From NCBI GenBank assembly GCA_023653245.1, contig JAMNXK010000116.1, positions 1 through 6,746 of the forward strand: 6,746 bases of DNA, in the 5' to 3' direction. Shown here one piece after another: positions 1 through 6,058 of this stretch. Position 1 is the stretch's first letter; the number at the start of each line of letters is the position of its first letter. The notes below the pieces were generated by a model that saw only the letters and a list, made by a program, of their open reading frames with translations, had not been told where the DNA came from and searched no databases. This stretch comes from Tagaea sp. (lineage in GTDB: Bacteria; Pseudomonadota; Alphaproteobacteria; CACIAM-22H2). Made by a program: the position numbers and the translations under genes.

Positions 1-1280
1 AACTCACGCGTAGAAACTTCGCCGGGCTCGCGGCCGCCGGCGCCGCCACGCTCGCCATGCCGTCGCTGGCCCGCGCTCAAGGGGCGGGCGTCAACTTCAT
101 GAGCTTCACCTTCGCGGAGGACCCGAACCGGCCCTTCGTGCAGAAAGTGTTCGACGATTTCCGCGCGTCGAGCGGAATAACGGTCGAGCCGATCGGCTCG
201 GCCTGGGGCGACATGCAGCGCAACATCCAGCTGCGCCAGCGCTCGCGCACCTTGCCGGTGACGGCACAGGTCCAGGATCGCTGGCTGCCGGCGATCGCCC
301 AAATGCAGGAGATCGTCGATCTCGACGCGGTGCTCGGCAAGGCCGAGCTCGAAGCCGCACTCGATCCCTCCGTGCTCGCCATGGGCCGCGTCGGCGGCAA
401 GATGGTCGGGCTGCCATTGATCAGCGGCTCGATCGGCATGGTCGCCAATCGCGAAGTGATGGCCAAAGCCGGGATCGCCGCCGTGCCCACGACGCTGGCG
501 GAATTCCGCGCCGCGTTGGTCGCCGTGCGCGACCGCGTGCCCAACTCGGTGCCCTACGCGATGGCGACGAAGAATCCCGGCTCGGTGCCGCTCGACGTGC
601 TGCTCCTAGTTTGGGCGCATGGCGGACGAATGATCCAGGACGACGGCAAGGTGACGATGAACTCGGCCGAAGCCCGCGCGGCGATGGACTTCATCGCCGG
701 CCTGATGCGCGATCGCCTGGTGGCGCCCGAAATCGACCGGCCCGACGCGCGTCGCCTGTTCGCGCAAGGCAATTGCGCCTTCTACATCGACGCGCCGGCG
801 GCCAAGTCCTTCGCGCGCAACTTCTCGGGGCGCGGCGAAGCGGCCGACGCTTTCGTGCTGCCGATGAAGATGCCGATGGCGCAAGCGGGTGCGGCACCGC
901 TCTCGATCGAGTGGGGCCATATCGTGTCGATGTTCTCGACCTCCGGGGTGCCGGCGCGCGATTCCGCCGGCGCGCGCTGGATGCGCCATCTGATCGCCGA
1001 TTCCGTGCAGACGACGCTGCCCTTGCAGCTGGGCGGCTTGCCGACGACCAAGAGCGGCCGCGCTTCGCCGGGCGTGCAGAACGACCAGTTCCTGAAGAAC
1101 TGGGCGGCGGCCGTCGGCACCACGATGAAGCACGAGATCGGCATCTGGACGAACTCGCCCGAGCTGTCGACCATCCTGACCGAGGAAACGCAAGCCGCGT
1201 TGCTCGGCCAGAAACCGGCCGCCGCCGCGGCCGCCGCCATGCACACGCGCATGGAAGCGTCGATGGCGCGGCGCGGCTGA
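1..1280 (+). CDS. ABC sugar-type solute-binding protein, Tat-exported (5' partial)
   Basis: Periplasmic binding protein of an ABC importer (extracellular solute-binding family 1, MalE/UgpB-like), which would capture a carbohydrate-like ligand and deliver it to the two permeases encoded just downstream. The frame is open to the window edge. The first ATG (57) lies inside a signal peptide whose twin-arginine motif TRRNF is encoded at 6-20, so the true start must be a few codons upstream of base 1. An Ala-rich hydrophobic stretch follows, and an A-R-A cleavage site ends at base 77. Family hallmarks include a VGLPL segment near 405-419 and a VANREVMAKAGI segment followed by PTTLAEF, which matches the usual Asn-containing strand and P-x-T-x-x-E-F pattern. 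The mature length of about 400 residues is normal for the family. The C-terminus is Ala-rich. The ligand cannot be inferred from the sequence; the neighbouring sugar-acid enzymes make an acid sugar or its precursor plausible. Confidence 0.9.
   Translation, partial: LTRRNFAGLAAAGAATLAMPSLARAQGAGVNFMSFTFAEDPNRPFVQKVFDDFRASSGITVEPIGSAWGDMQRNIQLRQRSRTLPVTAQVQDRWLPAIAQMQEIVDLDAVLGKAELEAALDPSVLAMGRVGGKMVGLPLISGSIGMVANREVMAKAGIAAVPTTLAEFRAALVAVRDRVPNSVPYAMATKNPGSVPLDVLLLVWAHGGRMIQDDGKVTMNSAEARAAMDFIAGLMRDRLVAPEIDRPDARRLFAQGNCAFYIDAPAAKSFARNFSGRGEAADAFVLPMKMPMAQAGAAPLSIEWGHIVSMFSTSGVPARDSAGARWMRHLIADSVQTTLPLQLGGLPTTKSGRASPGVQNDQFLKNWAAAVGTTMKHEIGIWTNSPELSTILTEETQAALLGQKPAAAAAAAMHTRMEASMARRG
6..77 (+). 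other. Twin-arginine (Tat) signal peptide of the first binding protein
   Basis: In the frame of the first gene, codons from base 6 read T-R-R-N-F, followed by an Ala/Gly/Leu-rich stretch and S-L-A-R-A before Gln at base 78. This matches the Tat pattern (S/T-R-R-x-F), a weakly hydrophobic core and an A-x-A signal peptidase I site. It shows that the window starts only a few codons after the real start codon. It also implies export of the binding protein in a folded state, which is known for some alphaproteobacterial ABC binding proteins. Confidence 0.8.
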
Positions 1281-1298
1281 GCGGAACCGGGCCAGGCG

Positions 1299-2222
1299 AT
1301 GACGACGAGCGACATGGCGATGCGCGTATCGCCCGACGCGCGACGCGGCGGGCTCAAGGCGGGGGAACGGCGGATCGGCTGGCTGTTCCTCGTCCCCGCT
1401 TTGGGCGCGTTCGCCCTCGTCATCGCTTGGCCCTTCCTGCGCGCGCTGAGCTACGCGTTCACGCGCTACGATCTGCAAACGCCCAATCCGATCTATATCG
1501 GGCTGGCGAATTTCCGGACCATCCTCGCCACGCCGGAAGTGCTCGGCTCCTTCGTCACGACGCTCGTCTACGTGACGCTCGCCACGTGTTTCACGGTGCT
1601 GCTCGGGCTCGTCTGGGCGCTGATCCTCAATCAGCCCTTCCGCGGCCGCACGGCGTTGCGCGCGATGTCGTTGATCCCGTGGGTGCTGCCGTCTACGGTC
1701 ACGGCCTTCGTTTGGGGCTGGATCTTCAACAGCCGCTTCGGCGTGCTGAACGCGCTGCTGCTCGAACTCGGGCTCATCGACTTTCCGACCGCGTGGCTCT
1801 CGACCTCGGGCGGCGCCATGGCGGCGATCGTGGTCACCAAAGTCTGGCTGTCGATTCCGCTGTTCATGACGTTCTTCCTAGCGGGGCTGCAAAGCCTCGA
1901 CCGCGAGCAGATCGAAGCCGCGCGCGTGGACGGGGCGACCAACTGGCCGGTCTTGCGCGATCACGTGCTGCCGCATCTGCGGCCCGTGCTGCTGGTCGTG
2001 GTGGTGCTCGGCGTGATCGGCAATCTCCAGCATTTCGACACGATCTACGCGCTGACCGGCGGCGGGCCGGTGCGCGCCACGGCCGTCCTGTCGATCGAAG
2101 TCTATCGGCGCGCCTTCGACCAGTGGGACACCGGCCTCGCTTCGGCCATCGGCTTGCTGTGGGTGGCGACGATCCTGCCGGCGGCGGCGTTCTATCTGCG
2201 CCACTTGCTGAAAGGGGTGTGA
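1299..2222 (+). CDS. ABC sugar transporter permease, MalF/UgpA type
   Basis: Inner-membrane permease subunit (307 aa, usual length about 290-310) of a CUT1-like carbohydrate importer, expected to pair with the next gene's product. Hydrophobic segments lie near residues 27-47, 84-110, 122-143, 173-197 and 228-242, with more towards the C-terminus, consistent with six membrane helices. The cytoplasmic EAA loop that docks on the ATPase starts at E206-A-A-R-V-D-G-A213 and ends with L224-P225 and P229. FDTIYALTGGGP at about 246-257 is a hallmark of MalF/UgpA-type subunits. The start at 1299 lies 18 bp after the binding-protein stop, with only a weak CCAGG (1292-1295) ahead of it. ATGs at 1314 and 1320 are possible alternatives and would trim 5 or 7 residues from the hydrophilic N-terminus. 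The gene is probably cotranscribed with its neighbours. Confidence 0.93.
   Translation: MTTSDMAMRVSPDARRGGLKAGERRIGWLFLVPALGAFALVIAWPFLRALSYAFTRYDLQTPNPIYIGLANFRTILATPEVLGSFVTTLVYVTLATCFTVLLGLVWALILNQPFRGRTALRAMSLIPWVLPSTVTAFVWGWIFNSRFGVLNALLLELGLIDFPTAWLSTSGGAMAAIVVTKVWLSIPLFMTFFLAGLQSLDREQIEAARVDGATNWPVLRDHVLPHLRPVLLVVVVLGVIGNLQHFDTIYALTGGGPVRATAVLSIEVYRRAFDQWDTGLASAIGLLWVATILPAAAFYLRHLLKGV
2211..2217 (+). promoter_or_regulatory. Ribosome binding site deciding the start of the second permease
   Basis: AAAGGGG lies 7 bases before ATG 2225, inside the last codons of the first permease. The reading frame of the second permease is open far upstream (to about base 611) by chance in this GC-rich DNA, so this site supports 2225 as the true start. 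The protein from there is a normal-length permease. Confidence 0.65.
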
Positions 2223-2224
2223 CG

Positions 2225-3061
2225 ATGCTCGATCTCACCTCGCGCGCGGCAAGGATCGTGTTCGGCGGCACGCTGGTCGCGATGGCGCTGTTCTTGTTCT
2301 TCCCGATCTATTGGCTGGGCATATCGGCGTTCAAGGGCAACGCGGAACTCTATCGGATCATCCCCACGCTGTGGCCGAAGGCGCCGACGCTCGAACACTT
2401 CGTCACCGCCTTCGGGCGCGGCCGCTTGCTCGATCAGCTCGGCAATTCGCTGATGGTCTCGGGCTCGGCCGCGGCGATCAACACGATGCTGGCGATGTAC
2501 GCGGGCTATTCCTTCGCCAAGTTCCGCTACGCCGGACGGCGCGCGACGATGCTGCTGCTGTTGTCGGCGCAGGTCTTTCCCTTCGGCCTGCTGCTCATCA
2601 GCCTTTACCCGCTGGTCACGTCGCTCGGCCTCATCGACACGCATCTGGGCCTCACGCTGTCCTACATCGTCTTCGCGTTGCCCGTATCGACCTACATGCT
2701 CTACAGCTATTTCTCGCAGATCCCGAGCGAGCTCATCGAAGCCGCGCGCGCCGACGGGGCGGGCGAGCTGCGCATCTTCCACACCATCGTGCTGCCGGTC
2801 TCGGTGCCCGCACTCGTGACCGTCTTTCTCTACGGCTTCATGTGGTCGTGGAACGATCTGCTCTATTCGCTGACGCTGATCGTGTCGGAGAGCAAGCGCA
2901 CGATCGGGCCGGGCCTGCTGCTGAGCTACCTCAACGAGGTCAACGCCGATTGGGGCGGGGCGATGGCGGCGTCGCTGGTCGCTTCGTCGCCGCTTGTGAT
3001 CGTGTTCGCTTTCCTGCAACGCTGGTTCATCGAAGGCGTCACCGCCGGAGCCGTGAAATGA
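2225..3061 (+). CDS. ABC sugar transporter permease, MalG/UgpE type
   Basis: Second inner-membrane permease (278 aa, typical for MalG-like subunits), expected to form a heterodimer with the upstream permease. Near the N-terminus a hydrophobic helix at about 11-35 carries FPIYWLGISAFK, the usual start of this family. Further hydrophobic segments lie near 74-97, 108-132 and 141-163, with two more towards the C-terminus. The EAA loop reads E172-A-A-R-A-D-G-A179, then F185, I188 and L190-P191, with P195 following, as expected for ATPase contact. The segment around FMWSWNDLLYSLTL, after the EAA loop, is also characteristic of the family. The gene starts 2 bp after the preceding stop, and its own stop overlaps the next start (ATGA at 3058-3061), so translation is probably coupled on both sides. 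No ATPase subunit (MalK/UgpC type) is present in the window. Confidence 0.93.
   Translation: MLDLTSRAARIVFGGTLVAMALFLFFPIYWLGISAFKGNAELYRIIPTLWPKAPTLEHFVTAFGRGRLLDQLGNSLMVSGSAAAINTMLAMYAGYSFAKFRYAGRRATMLLLLSAQVFPFGLLLISLYPLVTSLGLIDTHLGLTLSYIVFALPVSTYMLYSYFSQIPSELIEAARADGAGELRIFHTIVLPVSVPALVTVFLYGFMWSWNDLLYSLTLIVSESKRTIGPGLLLSYLNEVNADWGGAMAASLVASSPLVIVFAFLQRWFIEGVTAGAVK
3047..3050 (+). promoter_or_regulatory. Ribosome binding site for the first DapA-like gene
   Basis: GGAG lies 7 bases before ATG 3058, within the last codons of the second permease. The downstream frame is open well upstream of 3058, so this site helps fix the start. The protein from 3058 begins M-K-K-L-R-G-V-F-P, the normal N-terminus of DapA-superfamily enzymes. 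Confidence 0.6.
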
Positions 3062-3966
3062 AAAAACTGCGCGGCGTCTTTCCCGTTCTGCCCACGCCCT
3101 TCGCCACGGACGACGCGGTCGATGCGGACGCCCTCGAACGCGTGCTCGAATTCGTGCTGGAATCGGGGGCCGACGGCGTCGTCTATCCCGGCATGGCGAG
3201 CGAGGTGGAGACGCTCTCCGCCGCCGAGCGGCGCGACATGGTCGCGGTCGTGGGCGGGGCGTTGCGTGGGCGCGCGGCCTTCGTCGTGGGTGCCAGTGCG
3301 GCGGATCCGCTCGAAGCGGCCGAACGCGCCTCGGAAGGCGCGCGCGCCGGCGCTGCGGCGGCCATGATCATGGCGCCCGCCGCGTGCGGTGCCGACGTCG
3401 CCAAGCAGATCGCGTTCTACGCGGAAGTCGCCGCGCATTGCCCGATCCCGATCATGTTGCAGAACGCGCCCGCGCCGATGGGCGCCGGCCTCAAGCCCGA
3501 AGCGGTCGCGGCGGTGGCGCTGGGCGTGAGCGCGATCCGCTACGTGAAGGAGGAGACGCTGCCTTGCGGGCAGAACGTCACGCGCATTCTCGCGGCCGCC
3601 GGGGGCAAGCTCGACGGCGTGTTCGGCGGGGCGGGTGCTCGCTATCTGATGGACGAGCTGGCGCGCGGTGCCGCGGGCACCATGCCGGCGAGCGAACTCG
3701 CCGACATCCATGTCGCGATCGCGCGCGCCTTCGCGCAAGGCGACGTCAAACGCGCGCGTGCGCTCTATTCGCGCACGCTGCCGCTCTTGCTGTTCCAGCA
3801 AACCTTCCGCGTGCGCATGACCAAGGAGACCTTGCGCGCGCGCGGGCTTCTGCAATCCACGCACGCGCGCGCCGCCGGCCCCGTGCCCGACGCGGGCGAC
3901 CAAGCCGAACTGGCGGCCTTGATCGAAGAGGCCGCCGATCTCCTGTCCGAGAAGGTCCGCGCATGA
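3058..3966 (+). CDS. DapA-superfamily lyase/dehydratase with Gln at the catalytic Tyr position
   Basis: Cytoplasmic (beta/alpha)8-barrel class I lyase of the DapA/N-acetylneuraminate lyase superfamily (302 aa, usual length). Visible landmarks are GVFPVLPTPF at 6-15, G45-M-A-S-E49 at the place of the GxxxE keto-acid-binding loop, MLQNAP at 133-138 and YVKEE at 162-166, with K164 as the predicted Schiff-base lysine. The catalytic Tyr of classical members (Y133 in E. coli DapA, in a Y-N-x-P context) is Gln135 here. The PYY segment of DapA is replaced by PAA at 107-109, and the Thr pair by M46-A47. It is therefore unlikely to be a lysine-biosynthesis enzyme. From memory, L-2-keto-3-deoxyarabonate dehydratases have a similar Q-D-A-P motif and a similar C-terminal layout, so a 2-keto-3-deoxy sugar-acid dehydratase is my best guess. 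The substrate is unproven. The gene overlaps both neighbours by 4 nt. Confidence 0.88.
   Translation: MKKLRGVFPVLPTPFATDDAVDADALERVLEFVLESGADGVVYPGMASEVETLSAAERRDMVAVVGGALRGRAAFVVGASAADPLEAAERASEGARAGAAAAMIMAPAACGADVAKQIAFYAEVAAHCPIPIMLQNAPAPMGAGLKPEAVAAVALGVSAIRYVKEETLPCGQNVTRILAAAGGKLDGVFGGAGARYLMDELARGAAGTMPASELADIHVAIARAFAQGDVKRARALYSRTLPLLLFQQTFRVRMTKETLRARGLLQSTHARAAGPVPDAGDQAELAALIEEAADLLSEKVRA
3949..3955 (+). promoter_or_regulatory. Ribosome binding site for the enolase-superfamily gene
   Basis: GAGAAGG lies 7 bases before ATG 3963, inside the end of the upstream DapA-like gene. It supports this start over upstream in-frame ATGs, which would only add a frame-shifted shadow of the previous gene. 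Confidence 0.65.
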
Positions 3967-5132
3967 GCTTCGATGCGATCCGCAAAGTCGAGACCTTCAT
4001 CGTCTCCATCCCGCGCGACGTGCCCTATCTCGGGCCCTTGCGCGAGGGCGAGCGCATCAACGAGAAGGGCTATCTGATCCGCAAAGGCAACCGCTCGATC
4101 TATCCGTCGAGCGACATGTCGGTGCTGGTGAAGGTCACGGCCGAAAGCGGCAAGGTTGGCTGGGGCGAGACCTACGGGATCGTGGCGCCCCAAGCCGTCA
4201 AAGCGATCGTCGACGACGTGCTCGGGCCGGTGATTCTCGGCCGCGATCCGCGCGATCCGGTGGTACTGCACGAGGATCTCTACGATCTGATGCGCGTGCG
4301 CGGGTTCTTCGGCGGTTACTATGTCGATGCGCTCGCGGGCGTGGATATCGCCGTGTGGGATCTCTACGGCAAGATCGCCGGCCTGCCGCTGGCCAAGCTG
4401 CTGGGCGGGCGGCGGCACGAACGTTTGCCGGCTTATGTCTCGGGTCTGCCCAAGGCGACGCTCAAGGAGCGCTGCGATCTCGCGGTCGCGTGGGTGGGCA
4501 AGGGCTACAAGGCGATCAAGTTCGCCGCCGCGATGTCCGAAGAAGGCATCGTCGCCGAGATGGCGGCGCTGCGCGAGGCGGTGGGTCCATCGGTCGATCT
4601 GATGGTCGATCTGCACTGGAAGTTCACGGCGGGCGAGGCGATCCGCCTGATCCGACGGCTCGAAACCCACAATCTTTATTTCGCCGAAGCGCCGTGCGAG
4701 CCCGAGGATATCGAAGGCCAAACGCTGGTCGCGCGCGGCATCGGCGGTCCGCTGGCGCTGGGCGAGGAATGGCGCACGGCGTTCGAGTACCGGCCACGCT
4801 TCGAGAAGCGCGCGATGTCGATCATCCAGCCCGAAATGGGCCATACCGGCGTGACCGAGTTCATGGCCATCGGCCGCATGGCGCACGCTTTCCACGTCGA
4901 TACGATCCCGCACGCCTCGATCGGGATCGGCGTGTTCATGGCCGCGAGCTTGGCGGCGACGTCTTCGCTCAAGCGCGTGCCCTATCACGAGTACCAGCAT
5001 TCGATCTTCGACAAGAACCTGCGCTACGTGACCGGCGATATGGGCTGCGCTGCGGGCTTCTATCGCCTGCCCGAGGGCCCCGGGCTCGGCGTCGAGCCGC
5101 ACCCGTCGGTCTTCGCGCACGTGATCGGCTGA
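3963..5132 (+). CDS. Enolase-superfamily sugar-acid dehydratase-like protein (mandelate racemase/galactonate dehydratase type)
   Basis: Mg2+-dependent enolase-superfamily enzyme (389 aa) with an N-terminal capping domain (about 1-135) and a barrel (about 140-360). Predicted metal ligands are D216, E242 (FAEAP) and E268 (ALGEE). D216-L-H218 resembles the D-x-H of galactonate and mannonate dehydratases, where that His is a general acid. H317 (IPHAS) fits the catalytic base. Two residues are unusual: the KxK motif reads K186-F-A188, so the second Lys is missing, and the position of the dyad Asp reads Glu (QPE291MGHTG). The lack of KxK together with D-x-H fits a sugar-acid dehydratase better than a racemase or cycloisomerase. 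I infer conversion of an aldonate to a 2-keto-3-deoxy acid, handled by the DapA-like proteins on either side. The exact substrate cannot be named. The start overlaps the previous stop (ATGA at 3963-3966), so translation is probably coupled. Confidence 0.88.
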   Translation: MSFDAIRKVETFIVSIPRDVPYLGPLREGERINEKGYLIRKGNRSIYPSSDMSVLVKVTAESGKVGWGETYGIVAPQAVKAIVDDVLGPVILGRDPRDPVVLHEDLYDLMRVRGFFGGYYVDALAGVDIAVWDLYGKIAGLPLAKLLGGRRHERLPAYVSGLPKATLKERCDLAVAWVGKGYKAIKFAAAMSEEGIVAEMAALREAVGPSVDLMVDLHWKFTAGEAIRLIRRLETHNLYFAEAPCEPEDIEGQTLVARGIGGPLALGEEWRTAFEYRPRFEKRAMSIIQPEMGHTGVTEFMAIGRMAHAFHVDTIPHASIGIGVFMAASLAATSSLKRVPYHEYQHSIFDKNLRYVTGDMGCAAGFYRLPEGPGLGVEPHPSVFAHVIG

Positions 5133-5137
5133 CCGCG

Positions 5138-6058
5138 ATGCGCTATTCGGGCATCTATCCGGTGCTCTACGCCTTCTTTCGGGCCGACGGCGGGCTCGAC
5201 GAAGACGCGATGCGCGCGCAAGTCGAGCATTGCTTGGCGGCGGGCGCGCACGGGATCACGGTGCTTGGGCTCGTCACCGAGGTCAACAAGCTCGACACGG
5301 CCGAGCGGCGCCATTTGGTCGATGTCGTGGGGGCGGCGATCGCCAAGCGCGTGCCCTACGCGGTGACGATCGCCGAGCCGGACGTCGAAGGCCAGATCGC
5401 GTTCGCGCGCCACGCCAAGCAAGCGGGTGCGGATTGGGCGATCTTGCAGCCGCCGCCGGGTGCGGGGATTCCCGAGCGCGAGCTGCAACGACATTTCGGC
5501 GCGATCGCCGATCGCATCGAGCTGCCCGTGGCGATCCAGAACAACCCGGTCAATCTCGCGTCGTCGCTGTCGCCCGACGCGCTGGTCGAACTCGTCAAGG
5601 CGCACGCCAATATCCGCTTGCTGAAGGCCGAAGGCTGGTCGGTCGAGATCGCGCGCGTGATCGAAGCCTGCGACGGCGCGGTCGACGCGTTCGGCGGGCA
5701 TGGCGGATTGGAATTCGTGTCGTTGATCCGCTCGGGCGGGGCGGGGTTGATCCCGGCGCCCGATTGCGTGGCGTTGCAAGTGGCGGTGTTCGAAGGCTTG
5801 CGCGGCGGCGACCCGGCGCGCATCGCCGAAGCCGAGCGCTTGCACGAAACGGCGCTGCCGCTCGTCGTGTTCATGACGCGCTCGCTGCCCGGCCTGGTCG
5901 CCTACGGCAAGCGCCTGATGGCGCGGCGCCTGGGCCTGCCCGAGCCCCTCGATCGCGCGCCCTTCCACACGCCGACGGAATTCGGCCGTCAAGAAGCCGA
6001 TCGTCTTTTCGCCGCCATCGAAACCGCCGAGCGCAAGCTCGCAAGGAGGAAACCATGA
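5138..6058 (+). CDS. Second, divergent DapA-superfamily protein with Gln at the catalytic Tyr position
   Basis: Cytoplasmic barrel enzyme of the DapA/N-acetylneuraminate lyase superfamily (306 aa), clearly different in sequence from the DapA-like protein encoded at 3058. It opens with YSGIYPVLYAFF, so the usual TPF motif is lost. G44-L-V-T-E48 stands in the GxxxE loop, PPPG at 105-108 in the PYY region, IQNNP at 133-137 and LLKAE at 161-165, with K163 as the likely Schiff-base lysine. As in its neighbour, Gln134 occupies the usual Tyr position. The C-terminal helix region contains LPGLVAYGKRLMARRLGLP, which resembles my recollection of the 2-keto-3-deoxy acid dehydratase branch. It may act after the enolase-superfamily enzyme, either on a different substrate from the first DapA-like protein or as a partner subunit. 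It starts 5 bp after the previous stop without a clear Shine-Dalgarno, so it probably depends on translational coupling. Function within the superfamily is unassigned. Confidence 0.87.
   Translation: MRYSGIYPVLYAFFRADGGLDEDAMRAQVEHCLAAGAHGITVLGLVTEVNKLDTAERRHLVDVVGAAIAKRVPYAVTIAEPDVEGQIAFARHAKQAGADWAILQPPPGAGIPERELQRHFGAIADRIELPVAIQNNPVNLASSLSPDALVELVKAHANIRLLKAEGWSVEIARVIEACDGAVDAFGGHGGLEFVSLIRSGGAGLIPAPDCVALQVAVFEGLRGGDPARIAEAERLHETALPLVVFMTRSLPGLVAYGKRLMARRLGLPEPLDRAPFHTPTEFGRQEADRLFAAIETAERKLARRKP
6043..6050 (+). promoter_or_regulatory. Strong Shine-Dalgarno for the second binding protein
   Basis: AAGGAGGA is a near-perfect anti-16S match, 4 bases before ATG 6055, and lies inside the last codons of the second DapA-like gene. 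It is clearly the strongest ribosome binding site in the window. It suggests the binding protein is made in excess over the enzymes from the same message, as is usual for periplasmic receptors. Confidence 0.8.

Noticed and set aside
1216..1242. GCC/GGC-rich, partly palindromic stretch resembling a repeat or hairpin
   Set aside because: It encodes an Ala run in the C-terminal tail of the first binding protein. Codon bias in GC-rich DNA explains it, and there is no T-tract to make it a terminator.
1281..1298. Possible regulatory or terminator element between the first binding protein and first permease
   Set aside because: It is only 18 bases long, with no inverted repeat or promoter-like boxes. 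It holds nothing beyond a weak ribosome site.
611..2224. Upstream in-frame extension of the second permease, giving a possible 816-residue protein
   Set aside because: The extension overlaps the first binding protein and first permease in another frame and has an Arg-rich meaningless composition. ATG 2225 has a good ribosome site and gives a normal permease length.
3384..3962. Upstream in-frame extension of the enolase-superfamily gene
   Set aside because: It is a frame-shifted shadow of the first DapA-like gene. Homologous sequence begins at about residue 5 after ATG 3963, which has its own ribosome site.
3058..3966. Annotation as dapA, 4-hydroxy-tetrahydrodipicolinate synthase
   Set aside because: The catalytic Tyr, the PYY Tyr and the Thr pair are all replaced, and the context is sugar uptake and catabolism rather than lysine synthesis.
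3765..5120. Long open frame on the minus strand (451 codons) opposite the enolase-superfamily gene
   Set aside because: Its product is Arg/His/Asp-rich without recognisable domains, and it lies fully opposite well-supported enzymes. It is a typical antisense shadow in GC-rich DNA.
4355..5137. Upstream in-frame extension of the second DapA-like gene
   Set aside because: It is a shadow of the enolase-superfamily gene. The family N-terminus (GIYPVLYAFF) begins right after ATG 5138.
5060..5992. Long minus-strand open frame opposite the second DapA-like gene, with similar ones at 2192-3019, 2926-3903 and 5989-6618
   Set aside because: They have the same low-complexity composition, no domains and no fitting ribosome site, and each lies opposite a clear + strand gene.
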